DNA from: Laburnicola sp. R22_1
Lineage: Eukaryota; Ascomycota; Dothideomycetes; Pleosporales; Didymosphaeriaceae
Length of the DNA: 64,000 bases
Direction: 5' to 3'
Assembly: GCA_014281115.1 (NCBI GenBank)
Contig: JACONQ010000006.1
Location: forward strand, 1,612,001-1,676,000
Below are positions 1 to 11,699 of the stretch, piece by piece. How positions within the stretch are numbered: position 1 is the stretch's first letter; every line of letters begins with the position of its first letter. Both the position numbers and the translations under genes were made by a program. Under the pieces are notes generated by a model. It saw only the letters and a program-made list of their open reading frames with translations. It searched no databases and had not been told where the DNA came from.

Positions 1-893
1 ATAGTGGCGGCTGACAAACGAAGCAATTGCGCGATCGATGCAAAATTCACGAAAGTTGGTCTGAAGTCAATGATGTAATAACCGCTGGCTTTCGAAAGCT
101 GTGAGTGCATTGTGCAGTGGCAATGGTGATGGACATGTAGGCGGTGGCGGCGTCTTTTCAGGTAGTTTCAATCATGTCATCCTCGGCATCCTCCGGAGAT
201 GATTCGGATCTTACTGCTGGCTGCTTTATTGCATCTCGTCGCATCATCAGTGCTCCACAACCACAGTGACAACCATCGGTTAACAGTGCGATCAGGTGCA
301 TTTTCGTAAATTTACGGCAATGCTAAGTTAACGGTCCCGATACCAGATCTTCGCCCAGGACGAGGAATACCTTGACGAAAAGTACAGAGATCTACACCTG
401 TACACTGCTCACGGGACGCAAACTCTTTTAGCTGCCCACTGGCACACAATAGATGACATCTGGTTAGTATTCATTTAGACAAAGACACTACTAAGTACAT
501 CATCAATGACCGAGGACTCCTGTCCATATCTGTTGAATCCACCGTTGCGGTCGAGGACACGGAGTACATGATCGTAGCACAATCTTAGCGTCAGGACCCA
601 CGAGCTGCATCGCGAAAAGGGGAGCGAAAGATCATGCGAATCGGATGTAGACCTCACATCAGATGCACGTCTCGATTCTTGAGGGCCACCATCACCGTGG
701 ACCCTTCCACTAACGTTGCTTCACCACGACGTCATGATGTTGACATCCATGTACTCCATCGCTTCTTTGCGCGCCTCGTGCACATTTTTTTCATAAACTC
801 ATCATGCTACTCCTCTTCGCACGCACTCTACCCTCAAATCGTACTACTCTTTCTTCTCAGATACCCAAAGTTTGTTACTTCCAATTCAAAAAT
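1..893. other. GC-balanced sequence upstream of the SDR gene
   Basis: This stretch has ordinary fungal base composition, unlike everything after 2.9 kb. Short open frames exist on both strands, for example around 475-657 and 634-897, but none has a recognisable domain, splice pattern or coding bias. I see no gene in it. The last 70 bases are the presumed promoter and 5' leader of the SDR gene. Confidence 0.6.
822..860 (+). promoter_or_regulatory. Pyrimidine-rich leader upstream of the SDR start codon
   Basis: A C/T-rich tract runs to TTTCTTCTCAG, about 33 bases before the ATG. Pyrimidine tracts just upstream of the start are common in filamentous fungal promoters. The final TTCTTCTCAG also resembles a 3' splice site, so a 5'UTR intron is possible. 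No clear TATA box was found. The role is inferred only from position and composition. Confidence 0.3.
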
Positions 894-2000
894 ATGAGCG
901 GCAAGGTAGATAACGAGCAACTAAAGGCCTCCAAGCTCTTCGATGTCTCCCACGTCACTGCCCTTGTTACGGGCGGCGGAACTGGTATTGGATTAATGAT
1001 CACTCGAGCCCTCGTCGCAAATGGTGCGAAGGTGTACATCACTTCTCGACGAGATGAGGTGCTCAAGAAGACCGAGGAACTGTACAGTTCAGGACCAGGA
1101 AAGATTATTTCCCTCCAGGCTGATGTAAGCGACAAGGAGGATGCCAGGCGCCTCTAGGACGAGATGTGCCAGAAGGAGCCGCAAGGTATCCAATTGCTCG
1201 TCAACAACGCTGGTATTGCGCGTGACGACAGCACAAAGTAAGCGAATAATGAAGGTCAACGGATTGCGATTTATTATGAACAGATACCTTATAGGTACTC
1301 CTCTGCTGGCCAACCCGATATGAGTGACGCGCAAGCCATTACCGATCACTTCTTGAAGAGCCCGCCTGAGGCCTGGGCCGACACCTTCAAGACAAACGTC
1401 ACCGGCGTGTACTACATGTCCATGACATTCCTTCCTCTGCTCGCAAAGGGTCGCGAGGTTACGCCTGGATACACCTCCAGTGTTGTCAACGTGACTTCCA
1501 TTTCCGGTTTCACGAAAGGCAACAGTGCTGGTCAGTTTGCCTACGCTTCTATCAAGGCTGCTGCTACCCACCTGACACGCATGCTCGCCACGGTTTTTGC
1601 GCAGACCAAGGTTCGCGTGAACTGCATCGCTCCAGGAGTTTTCCCTAGCGAGGTAAGACCCCTTGGGTGGTTTTTGCATTCTCGTGTGCTGATTGGTTAT
1701 AGATGACGGCTGGCGATTCAGGCGAGGACAACAAGTCGAAGCTCGACATGGAAATGTTCAATCCCGCTGGTAAGCCAACCCCTTCCCCCCCACCAATGAT
1801 TCTCCTACTGACATCAGTAGGCAGTCCCGGTGCCGACTCTGACATGGCTGCCACGATCTTGTTCTTGGCTGGGCCAGGCGGCGTCTTCTACAATGAGCAG
1901 ATACTGTTCCCCGAGGGAGGTACGTATCAACCATGGTCAACTTATGACTTTCCATTGACATCAAGCAGGCAATACTCTTGTACAGCCGGCAGCGAAGTAA
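894..2000 (+). pseudogene. Short-chain dehydrogenase/reductase with in-frame TAG
   Basis: A classical SDR, an NAD(P)-dependent oxidoreductase with a Rossmann fold. The family resembles fungal proteins often annotated as 3-oxoacyl-ACP reductase or rhamnolipid-type ketoreductases; the substrate is unknown. Exons are 894-1237, 1295-1652, 1703-1769, 1821-1919 and 1969-2000, with four GT-AG introns of 49-57 nt and all phases joining, giving about 299 codons, normal for the family. Visible motifs: cofactor loop TGGGTGIG near residue 31, LLVNNAG near residue 102, catalytic Ser in NVTSISG, catalytic YASIK (YxxxK), and a late PEGGNTLVQP tail. Codon 88 is TAG (1155-1157), between ARRL and DEMC, where homologs read through; CAG to TAG would be a RIP-type CpA to TpA change. 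A 33-nt GT-AG stretch (1125-1157) could remove the stop in frame but is shorter than normal introns and would delete a conserved loop. Family certain, pseudogene status likely; sequencing error is the alternative. Confidence 0.85.
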
Positions 2001-2930
2001 GCATCTCATGACTGGAGTCTATAGCTATACGTAATGTAACGATTTTGTATTCGTAACGACATCAAATCATAGACCACCTTTGTCCCTCCTATGTTCGCGT
2101 AATATCCGTGGAGAGATACCCTTGACCGCGGAACGTACGACGGTAGAACGTGTGACGGTAGATTGTGGATTTTTCCAGGTCCTACGAGCGGCGTCTCGCG
2201 TGTAGTATGGGACGTTCTAGGTCGTCGTGGTAATTCTTTACTTCTCATCGGAGCATTTCTCGGCTTCGGGCATGCCTTTTCCACATCCTACCCTCCTCCT
2301 TCCACATTCACAGACATCGCGAAAACGCCATCCTTACCCACCTGCAGGACAGTCAATCCCGCCAATACTACGGACACATAACACATCGAAATCATCACGT
2401 ATTTCCCCGCTCGCTAACAAACGTCTGTCTTTTATAATTGGGGGGGAACTATCCAACCTACCGAGACATCGGAAGCTGGGAACCCATACACAGATTGCAC
2501 ATCTTCAACGAGACTTGGGATAGCCTCACAGACGTAAAATTCTTGGCTGAATTCTGCTTCCCGCCATTGCAGATCCACCTCTGGCAATTTATTCTGCGCT
2601 TCGCCGACGAATAGGTACACTGAAAGGCCGATATTCGCCACCGAGTTCGTCAGCGCTGTGATACATGCCGTCCCTCCCAACATCCTTATCTACCACATGT
2701 CAGCATTAATCTTTAGGCAGTTGCTGGAGACATAACAGGGTAATATGTAAGGCGTGCTTGCCACGTGCATTCTATTTCTCTTACAGTAGATAACTTTCTA
2801 TTTCCTTTTAATGCAATGATTCTTTGAGCGACATGGAACAGATATGCCGCGAGCGAAAGTCGTAAAGATGACCCTTGAATATATAGCATCTCTGACACAC
2901 TTATTAAGAGCATTAGTGTTTTAATCGCAT
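2001..2930. other. Intergenic sequence between SDR gene and AT-rich island
   Basis: Base composition is still balanced. The longest minus-strand frame, 2432-2683 (83 codons), includes a plausible-looking peptide with QWREAEFSQEFYVCEAIPS, and 2713-2913 (66 codons) follows it on the same strand. I recognise neither. They could be exons of an unidentified or decayed minus-strand gene. I found no supporting splice sites, so I do not call a gene. Confidence 0.4.
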
Positions 2931-3188
2931 TTAATCGCTTTAATAAACTAGAATTAATAGTTAGAAGACAAATGGCGACTATATATTATTGCCTGTAAGG
3001 GAGCAATTGTCTTAAGAGGTACCCCAGTCCTGCGCGTGTGCGTATGGGCCAAAAGCTCGGGGTCCTCTGCTCCATCGTCCCTTAGGTACATAATTATAAG
3101 ATCTTTATATAATGCTAAATTCTTATATAGTGTATATAAACCTAGTTTTTAATTATTATTATAATAATATTTCTTTATAGCCTTTATA
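2931..3188. other. Boundary of the RIP-mutated AT-rich island
   Basis: Composition switches from balanced to strongly AT-rich within a few dozen bases near 2930. A GC-richer patch of about 100 bases (about 3000-3090, containing GCGCGTGTGCGTATGGGCC) survives just inside the boundary and then the sequence stays AT-rich to the end of the window. No gene is visible. Confidence 0.55.
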
Positions 3189-3202
3189 TAGCCTAGTATA
3201 TT

Positions 3203-3315
3203 ACATTTTTTACGCTCTTTTTGATTACTAAGCAGGGGATTCTGTTTTTTTATTATATTATTTAAGATAAAAGTCTTTATTATCCTACCTCTAAGTAGAT
3301 TTAATTAACACTATA
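3203..3315 (+). mobile_element. SR1 short retroposon copy 1
   Basis: 113-bp copy of the short dispersed family SR1. It contains the conserved GCAGGGG..CTGTTTTTTTATTATATTATT core and ends in a mutated form of the family 3' end AACGCCACA. Perfect 14-bp duplication TAGCCTAGTATATT flanks it (3189-3202 and 3316-3329). Confidence 0.75.
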
Positions 3316-3392
3316 TAGCCTAGTATATTTATATATAGTTACTATTTAGAAGTAGCATTTTACTTAAGAAAATTCTTATACCTAACTTTATA

Positions 3393-3567
3393 GTTAGCTT
3401 ACTAAACCTCTTTTTTAATCTTTTTTAGTTTAAGATTAAAGTAAATTAAGATAATTATCTTTTACGCTCTTTTTAATTACTAAGTAGAGGGCTCTACTTT
3501 TGTTATTATATTATTTAAGATAAAACCCTTTATTATTCTATCTCTAGGTAGGTAATTTAACAATATA
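3393..3567 (+). mobile_element. SR1 internally deleted copy with both ends
   Basis: About 175 bp. It starts with GTTAGCTTACTAAACC, the 5' end of the 1.1-kb SR1-long form, and is joined after about 65 bp to the ordinary SR1 3' module. It is therefore a deletion derivative of the long form and shows that the two parts belong to one element. Confidence 0.65.
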
Positions 3568-3789
3568 TAATTTTTTAAAAGAATTAGATTGGACAAAAAA
3601 TTAGTAGCTTAGTAAAGAATGCTATTTTAAAAAGTATAAACTTTAATAATTTTTTAACTACTTTATATTTAGTAAAACATTTTTAAAAATTTAAATAATA
3701 TTTTTATATAAGAATATTATGTAATACAAATAATAACTAGTATAATAAAGAGTTCTTTATTAATTACTAACTAATTATATAATAAAAAT

Positions 3790-3886
3790 CGAATTTTTGT
3801 AACCACCTTTGTACGCTTTTTTTGTGATATTATTTAAGATAAAAGCCTTTATCGTGCTACTTCTAGGTAGTTAATTTAACGCCACA
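3790..3886 (+). mobile_element. SR1 short retroposon copy 3
   Basis: 97-bp copy with a small internal deletion, ending AACGCCACA. A perfect 14-bp duplication TATATAATAAAAAT flanks it (3776-3789 and 3887-3900). Confidence 0.75.
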
Positions 3887-4061
3887 TATATAATAAAAAT
3901 AGTATTATTAAATGAAATAATTTAAGACTAGTATTTTCTCTATAAATCTATTAAGAAATTTTATTTATAGGTTTAATAGTAAAAAGATTATAAAGCTTTA
4001 AAAACAGTCTTCTTTAGACTATTTATATATATTTATATATAGCTTTCCCTTATAGTGTTAT

Positions 4062-4350
4062 TATTAAATAGGCTCTACAGCTAGCTATATAGATATTAAT
4101 ATCTAATACTCTGTATTAGTAAGTGTAAAGGGTGTATAGGATAATTATACAAAAAAAGGAAATAATATAATAGAACTAACTTAGTATTAATTACTTATCT
4201 TTAGAGAGAGAGTGCAGATAGAAAGGAGAAGATCCTATAGCGCATAGGCTATAGCGCATAGGCATTATATAATCCCTATATAATACTATTATACGGCAAT
4301 ATTAAAATCTTAATACTCTTAAGTGCCCTTGCCTATATAGTATATAAACA
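4062..4350 (-). repeat. Copia LTR (3' LTR of the minus-strand element)
   Basis: 289 bp, matching 13867-14153, 21322-21607 and 25008-25293. On the minus strand an A/G-rich stretch (AAAATAAAAAG) just precedes it, as expected for a polypurine tract. Confidence 0.85.
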
Positions 4351-5889
4351 CTAGTAACTTTTTATTTTAAAGTTATTATTAGTAGTTCTCCCTTTCTTAA
4401 CACGAACTATCTACTTACTAATATTTACCCTATCTATTTATTATTCCCCTATCTATACGTCTCCTACTCTAGCTAGTTTGCTCTAGTTAATAGGAAGATT
4501 CTATTAAGTAACTATTTATTATACTTTACTACTATTTATTAAAGGCACAATTAGGCTTATTAGTAGTAGAGTAGCAGTCTAGCTAATAGTAGTTAAGAGT
4601 AAGATTACGCAGTTAATAATAAGATTGCGACAATAATATATTATTTATATAGAGTTCTTTTTACTTAGTTTATTCCTTATATAATAGGTAGACCTATTTA
4701 TCTTATTTATTTAGGTAGCAATATTAGGTAATTGTGTAATATTAGATAAGGGGAAGATAAACGCTGGTAAGGAGTAGGAATTGCAGCTCTAAATAGAAGG
4801 GAAAGATATATAAGGTAGGCTTTCCTCTCTTTATTCTTCTCTTTCTTATTCTTTACTTTAAATATCTCTCTCTATATATTCCTTCTTCCTAGCTATTTTC
4901 TTTTTTTCTTTATTAAGCTAATCTCTTATTTTGTATAGTACTAAACTGTGCCTCTTATTATATAAGATCTTGTCTTTATATAGTGCTAACTTGCTATAAA
5001 TAATAGCACTTATACTAGCTAGTAACTAAGTTAGCTTTCCTAGCTTTAATCTTATTATGCGTAATCTTCTAAATAGAAGAATATATATTACCTTTCCTAC
5101 TAGTTCCTATATAAACTATATATTCTTCTAAAATATCTCTATTAATATAAGTTCCTCTATTTCTTATAGGTTTACTTTTATACAAATACTAACTTTTAAA
5201 ATAGGCTTAAGAACTTAATATTACGCATATGCCTTTATATAATATTAATATTATTCTTCTAGCTAGTATAAACCTATATTTATAGGCTACTAAAATTATT
5301 TAGCGTAAAGGATATTTCTATACGCTATTAGTCTAGTTGCGTAGTTGCCTTAGGGGCACTTTATATACCTACTACTATAGCAGTATAACTAGGCCTAGGC
5401 CCATTACCAAGTGCCGCATACTAGTAGGCTTTTAGGTAGAATTATGCAGTTCTTATATATAGTAGAGCTATAGTGCTAGGTGCAATTATTGCACGGGATA
5501 GGGCTAGGGTAATAGGGTAGACAATACTAAATATTATATATTAATACTAAAATAAAAAGACTCTTCTCTAAATAAATATATGTTATATCTCTTCTCTTTT
5601 TATATAAATAGTAGATAGAAAAATGCGTATTTTTAAGTAATATATATATATATATATAAAGAATTAAATAAATATTTTGCGTATAAGAATAAGTAAATAA
5701 TAAAGAAATAGTTTTATATAAAGACTAGGAAGAGCTTATATAGGCAGGCTTAAGGCAATCTACTAATACTTTCATAGTAATTATTAAGGTGTTGCTAAAG
5801 ATTAAGGACTTTAGAGCCTAGTTTAGGGCCTTCTTTATATAGGCATTAGTAGGGTTGTCCTTTCTATTAATCTATCTAATCTTAAAAAT

Positions 5890-6330
5890 CTCGCAGTGCT
5901 TGTATAATTCGCGGAGTGACATAATATTAATTATAAGGCGCTTCTTATTTATAGTTCTTAGTTATATAAGATAGTTATAAAGAGACTTTAAATCTATATA
6001 GACAACTATAGAAATTAGTAGTAGACTAAGCGTGTATACAATCTTCTAGAGAGTTATGCTAATAGTAATAGTATTATTAAAGCCTCTTACTATACTATAC
6101 AGCTCGCTAGCAAAAACGCTCCTTATTACTTTCTTATACTTAGTTAAATTCTAATATATAATATTTACTAGAATATTAAAGTTATCGCTATTACCTATAT
6201 AATACTTATTGCCTAAAGCAATTAGAAATTCTAGCTATAAGCTTAGGTTCTTATTATTAGTAAATAAGCTATTAGTAAAGATAAATAGCCTTGCGCAATA
6301 AAGATCTAATAGTATAAAGGTAAGACCACG
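5890..6330 (-). pseudogene. Copia RNase H region (RIP-broken)
   Basis: Minus-strand translation, ignoring TAA/TAG, gives peptides typical of fungal Ty1/copia RNase H: NNKDLSSQLGFLIALGN (plus positions about 6210-6290) followed by TKCKRVTRSVLASELYS (about 6078-6140). In an active element this domain removes RNA from the RNA:DNA hybrid during reverse transcription. Gln and Trp codons are repeatedly replaced by stops, so no intact product remains. It lies next to the 3' LTR, where RNase H belongs at the C end of a copia polyprotein. Confidence 0.7.
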
Positions 6331-6499
6331 CTTACTATTATTAATCTACTATTAGATTTATACGTTTAATGCCTTAATATCTTTGTATAAGGGTAATATA
6401 GTCTAAGCGGCAACAAATAAATTAAATGCGGCTTCTAGTTAGTATATAGATATAATATAGGCGTCTCTTGCACGCTAATCTATATACCTCTAAGTAGTA

Positions 6500-7803
6500 T
6501 TCTTATCTTTAGAATTAATTATATAAAGGCCCTTTACTTAACCTTTCTATATAAGAATTATAGTGTTATGTATAAGCTAAATCCTTCTACTATCAAACTT
6601 AATAGGTTAGTCCTTCGTAAGAATAGTCTTATCCTTTATATAGAAGGCTACTTTCTTTAGCTTTTCTTCTTCTCTTTATATAAAGTTCTTATTAATAATA
6701 CTAAGGGTATTATCTATCTAAAGGCTAGTAATCCTAAAGGTGTATTCTTCTTTATTAGTAATAAGTAGACATAGGTTGTATAATAAAGGCTTTATACTAA
6801 GTTTCTCTTTATAGTAGTTATAGTAGGTCTTAAATTAGTAAAGACCTAATTTAGCTGCACTATAGCATAGTTTTATAATATAAAAATTATATCTTATAGA
6901 AAGTTTATACGCAGTTTCCTAGGTAGTCTAGTATAGAGTATGTAGTTTAGTTTGTTAGTAGACTAAATATAGGCCTATGTAATATCTTATAATTTAAAAG
7001 ATATTCTATATATTAGCTAAAGGCTTACTCCTAACGCAAGAAGTAGGCGCTAGCTTATTCTTTAAATAGTAGATAATTAGGTAAGGATTTTATCCTTCTC
7101 CTTATTAAAGTAGCTAGCAAACACAAGGCAGAATTTCTTATATAGTTAAGTAGTCTTGCCCTTATACTTAGATAGGTTAAAGAAAAGAATCTTAAATATA
7201 CTATTAGCAATTAAAGCGTCTATCTCTATATAGTCTAACTCTTTAAAGAGTGCTTTAGATGTTGTAATTATACCTTCTACACAGAGCTTTAGAAATAGTT
7301 CTTAATTACTTATCTCCTTTTAGGAAAGAAATATAATATTCTTTCTTAGGCAGCCTCTCCACCTTTTTTCTAGAAAATTTCTTTATATAAAAACAATATT
7401 ATCTACTTTATACAATAGTAGAAAAGTGTAATCTTCTTTATAATAATATAGCTTAACTTATATATAGCGAAACTTTACTAGACTATTCTTTTGGTTAAGG
7501 ATTATATCTTTATTCTTAATGCCCTTAATCTTATATAGGCCTATCTATCCCCCTTTCTCTCTCTAGACTATAACCTTAAATTTAAGTAGGAGCTTAAGCA
7601 CTTTATACGCTACTAATAGACTATTATAGGTTTTTAGCGCATAATTACTATTAGTCCTATCTCTTTTCTTCTATAATATCTTTATTGCCTTTTATATAGC
7701 ATTTATACGTATAATAATATTAGGCAATAGGGGAAAATCTATACTAATTCTAGAATATGTGCTAAAGACTAGCAGTGTGAGTATAAGGCCATCTAGGCCT
7801 GTA
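6500..7803 (-). pseudogene. Copia reverse transcriptase and part of integrase (RIP-broken)
   Basis: Continues the minus-strand polyprotein upstream of RNase H. A degenerate RT active-site context, TFxITSLQxDNTLSI (plus 6706-6743), corresponds to the copia xxDD box with the second Asp changed to Asn by a G-to-A type change. Downstream peptides of the thumb and connection region are readable with stops at Gln/Trp codons. At 7804-7811 the frame runs into the hAT target site and resumes at 10916. Confidence 0.6.
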
Positions 7804-7811
7804 GTGTTATT

Positions 7812-10800
7812 TAGTGTGTTTAATAGTTAGTCTTACTACTAGTTACTAACTATTTATTAACTATTAGTAGATAGTATAGTAGTTAGGTATATTAGGACAG
7901 TAACTAACTATATAGTAATATGCTAGTAACTATAGTAAGACTATTAAACTTGCCTAATTAAGTAATTAGAAATAGTTTTTAGTATTAGCGCCTAAGTTAA
8001 CACCTAATTTAGTGACGTAAAATACTATGTAACAATATATAATAATAGTAACTAGAAAGGTCCTTGCCTTTGCTAAATTTTTAGTGCTCCTACACTATAT
8101 ATATAGTAGTCTTTGTAACTTATTTAATAGCCTTTATTTATCTGTATTATAATATTTATTTGTCCACCTATTATTATGCCTAGCTAAAGCCAAATGAGTA
8201 TTATTTAGAGTACTTAACGCCCGCCTACTGCCTGCGCGGATCCTAGCACCTAGCTATAGTCCTCTCTTTAGTAGACTAACAAAGGCAAAGGAAGGGCGTT
8301 GCTAGACCCCTCCTTTATCCTATTATCTAGAGCGTTATCGCCGCTATTATCTGCGCAAGAGCTCTCTAACGTAAGCTTATATATATATTTCTTTATAGGC
8401 AACTCTAATACCAGTCTAGAGTTTCCTATATAATAGAATAAGCTATAGATAAATAAGAGGTGTCTAAATCCTAACTTTGTAGGTTATTACGTCTCCTTAT
8501 TAAGAAGCTTGTTATTAAAGGTAAAAATATCGCCTATATAAAAATACAGCGTAGATCTTATCTATATAGTTAGTAGTTAGCGTACAAAGCTATACTTATG
8601 CAAACTTTGCTATCTATCTAGAAATAAGTTAGCACTAAAAAGAATCTTAACAACTGCCTATATACTTAGCTACCTAGTATCTGCCCACTAGATACACTCT
8701 AATAGTGGCTAGTCAATACTAATAGATAGCTTAAAAGGTAGTAATCTATAGAAGGTTACTATAAAGGCACTAAGCGCATTACATATCCTATAGAAAGCGC
8801 TAGAGTTATTAAAGGTATTAGTTAACTTTATAGTTATTAATAATATTAGCTTTTAGCTAGCATTATTAGCAAATCTCTAGGGCCTTATCTTATAGCAATA
8901 ATAGAATTTTCTGGCTACATTGCTATTCTTCTCTATAACACTCTCTACCTATATTATATAGGGCATAGTGTAATAAAAGAAGAAGATTTAAATAGTACTA
9001 AAAATATTATATAGAAAAATTGCGCTAAGCCTAGATATATAGACTTCTTCTAACTATTACTCCTTCCTAGAAGTTATCGCGTGCTTTATAGGTATAGCTA
9101 AGCTACTAGTGCGTACTTAGTATAAATTACTATAAATTATAATAATTTTAATTTATAAAATTTTAGATTATAATAATAAGCCTATTAATATCCTTATTAC
9201 TTTTAAAAATCTTCTAGGAGACCACTTTAGTGCTATAATTACTTAGGAAACTCACGCTGCTATTGCTAACATAACTACGCGTTAAAAATCCACTACCTTA
9301 TAGCTAATAATACTACTACCAATAATAATAAACTTATTACTAGTTTATGCGAAGACTCTAATATTAATCTTATAATAGATAACTACCTCTACTACGCTAG
9401 CTATATAATTAACCTTATTATTAAAGCCTTCTTATATAAAAAGGTTAGTAACTTTAAGGCAAAGATTGCGCACATAGCTTCGCAGAAGCAATTCTAGCTA
9501 TATAGGAAGTATAAGGTTATTAGTAAGTGCTATAACTTTATAAACACAATCTTAGTATTTTATAAACGCTGTAAGCTTTTTAAGGACATATAAAGGGAGC
9601 TTACTAATAAGGACCTACTCTAGCAATATAGTAGCGCCTATCTAATTTAGAATAGTAGTATTAGGTAGAACTCTATATACACTATACTTAAGCGCTACTA
9701 TAAGTTAAAGAACGTAATATATTGCTTTACGTGTTGCCTTAGAGACTCTAATAATACTACTAACGTCTACAATAATTATAATCCTCTTACTAACGCACTA
9801 AGTAAGAATAATTAGAATAAGGTTATATAGCTTATTAAGTACCTTAAAGTCTTTAGTAATATAACAATTAAGTTAGAGAGTAAGACTAGTAAGTCTAGGT
9901 ATAGCAGCCTTTAGTAGACGCTGCCTTACTTATAAAGAATATAGTAAAAGCTTTATACCTAGTATGACAACCTATATACTATACTAGGAGACTTCTATAT
10001 TAAAAATACTGTTAAATTTGCTATATAGAAGTTAATAACATACTTTAAAAAGTTAGTAATAACGCCTACTATCTTATAGGCCTGTGTTACTACCACTTTA
10101 TACCCTGCCCTCTATATATTATTTTTTAAGGACTACTAGTTAGCCTAGTAATCTTAATATAAGTAGCTAGAAAAATCGCTTAAGGCTATATACTAACAGT
10201 ACGGTAATAATAAGGAGGTAGCAAAGAAGAAAGAGATCCTAGAGTCTCCTAGCAAATACAAGGTCCCTGGTAGCAACGTTAAGTATAAGAGCTCTAACAA
10301 GAATCCAATAGCTATTAACCTTAACCTATTTACTAATAAACGCTTCTATAAGCGCTTTAAAGGCCTTACTAAAGTTAAGACTTATATTAATAATATTAAA
10401 AATAATTTATAGATTGCTAAAAAGAGTAACACAATTAAAGAGTAGCCACTTAATTAGTAGCTTAATATTAGGTGTACACGTTACCCTATACTATATAAAG
10501 TTGCTATTAACTTTCTTATAATACTAGCCACCTTCTATAAGTGTAAGAAGTGTTTTAGTCTTGCTAAATAAATAATTACCGCCCTAAAAAACCATCTCTC
10601 TCCTTTAATAATTAAAGCCTTACAATTATAGCAAAATTAGGTATAAAATAAAGAAATTTATAGTAAACTTAGCGAACTCTAGAACTTTATAAGCTAGCTT
10701 AAGGTGCTATAAAAGCCCTCTAATACTTTGGTTACTACAGTAACTGCTCCTAACAATATAGTAACTAACAATATTAAGGTAGTTACTATTAGGCAATAGT

Positions 10801-10907
10801 AACTAGTGTAATACCCCTAGTTAATAGTGTAGTTAGTAGGCACGTAACAGTAGTTTTCACTAGAAAAAGGCTAAAAAACGTTTAGTAACTAACTATTAGA
10901 TATACTA
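7812..10907 (+). mobile_element. hAT transposon nested in the copia element
   Basis: 3,096 bp between perfect 8-bp duplications GTGTTATT (7804-7811, 10908-10915). Terminal inverted repeats are TAGTGTGTTTAATAGTTAGT on the left and TAGTATATCTAATAGTTAGT at the right end on the minus strand, which differ only by transitions. The 8-bp duplication and TAGTG ends are diagnostic of hAT. It interrupts the copia integrase, so it is the younger insertion. It is RIP-mutated like its host. Confidence 0.93.
8176..10800 (+). pseudogene. hAT transposase (RIP-broken)
   Basis: The frame starts near ATG 8176 in the left part of the hAT element. Translation, ignoring stops, gives an RNase H-like core around 9,330-9,760, with a degenerate TRWNS-type segment (NSIYTILKRYYKL), and the C-terminal hAT dimerisation domain at about 10,480-10,640 (YPILYKVAINFLIILATFYK then CFSLAK). 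This domain normally reads FLxIPATSxxxERxFS; the Pro and Ser/Glu residues are changed here by C-to-T and G-to-A type changes. Stops are TAA/TAG at presumed Gln/Trp codons throughout. In a live element this enzyme excises and inserts the transposon. No intact product is possible. Confidence 0.75.
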
Positions 10908-10915
10908 GTGTTATT

Positions 10916-11560
10916 AATAGCTTTAATAGCTATCTAAAAGATATCCTTCTTATTTATATAATCTTCTAGTTTAACCTTAAGAATATTAAAGACTCTGTAA
11001 AAAGTGCGTGCAAACGATTAACCTTTCCTATTGCCTAATATACTTCTATAGGCATCTGCTTATAAGTTGCACTAATAATCTTTACGCAGTTTCTAAACTT
11101 ATTTAATACAAAGTTTGTATCTAGGTTATATATAATATAGTTAGGTAGACCTTAGTAAATATTAATCTAGCATCTATAAAGGGCTTCCTATACATCTTAT
11201 ATAGATATTAATTTGAAGAAGATTATAGCTTAAAATAATATATCTATATCTATAATATATAGTGCGTCTCTAGTTCTAATATATATAATACTAATAATAC
11301 TCTTATAGTTAAAGTAGATGTTATTCTTAATAGTAAACTTAAAGCAACGCGGGGCTTATTTATATAATTAATAGTGATAGCAAAACTTCTAAATTTTGTT
11401 TAGTATAGTAGTATTTACTTTATAGCTAGTATTAGTAAGTACCTTCTAAAGTCTTTCTATATAGAGATGTCTAAATTGTTAATAAAGGCGATAGAGTTCT
11501 TATTTAGTAAAGAAAGACACAGTTTTTTTCTTACTAATATTAAAGAAAGGGTGTCCCTAT
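10916..11560 (-). pseudogene. Copia integrase fragment (RIP-broken)
   Basis: Minus-strand translation reads NFVLNKFRNCVKIISATYK then QMPIEVY and AIGKVNRLHA, which match the core-to-C-terminal part of fungal Ty1/copia integrases (usual form A-G-K-V-E-R-x-H-A-P-L). It lies upstream of RT on the coding strand, on the far side of the hAT insertion, as expected for copia order. Confidence 0.7.
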
Positions 11561-11699
11561 TTGCATATGATAGGTATAGTTATACTATCCTTTTATATAA
11601 TAATATTTAAAATATTATTAAAGTAGGCACTTAGCTTATTAGCATCTACTAGTAATAGTAGAAATAGTGTTAGGGTGTTTAGGATATAATAGATAACTA

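Noticed and set aside
475..897. Open frames upstream of the SDR gene (minus 475-657, plus 634-897)
   Set aside because: No domain, splice structure or codon bias; short frames of this size are expected by chance in balanced sequence.
1089..1679. Minus-strand frame of 196 codons across the SDR gene
   Set aside because: It is the antisense shadow of a gene whose SDR motifs are unambiguous on the plus strand.
2163..2523. Plus-strand frames after the SDR gene
   Set aside because: They overlap each other in different frames, have no recognisable motif and no continuation by splicing.
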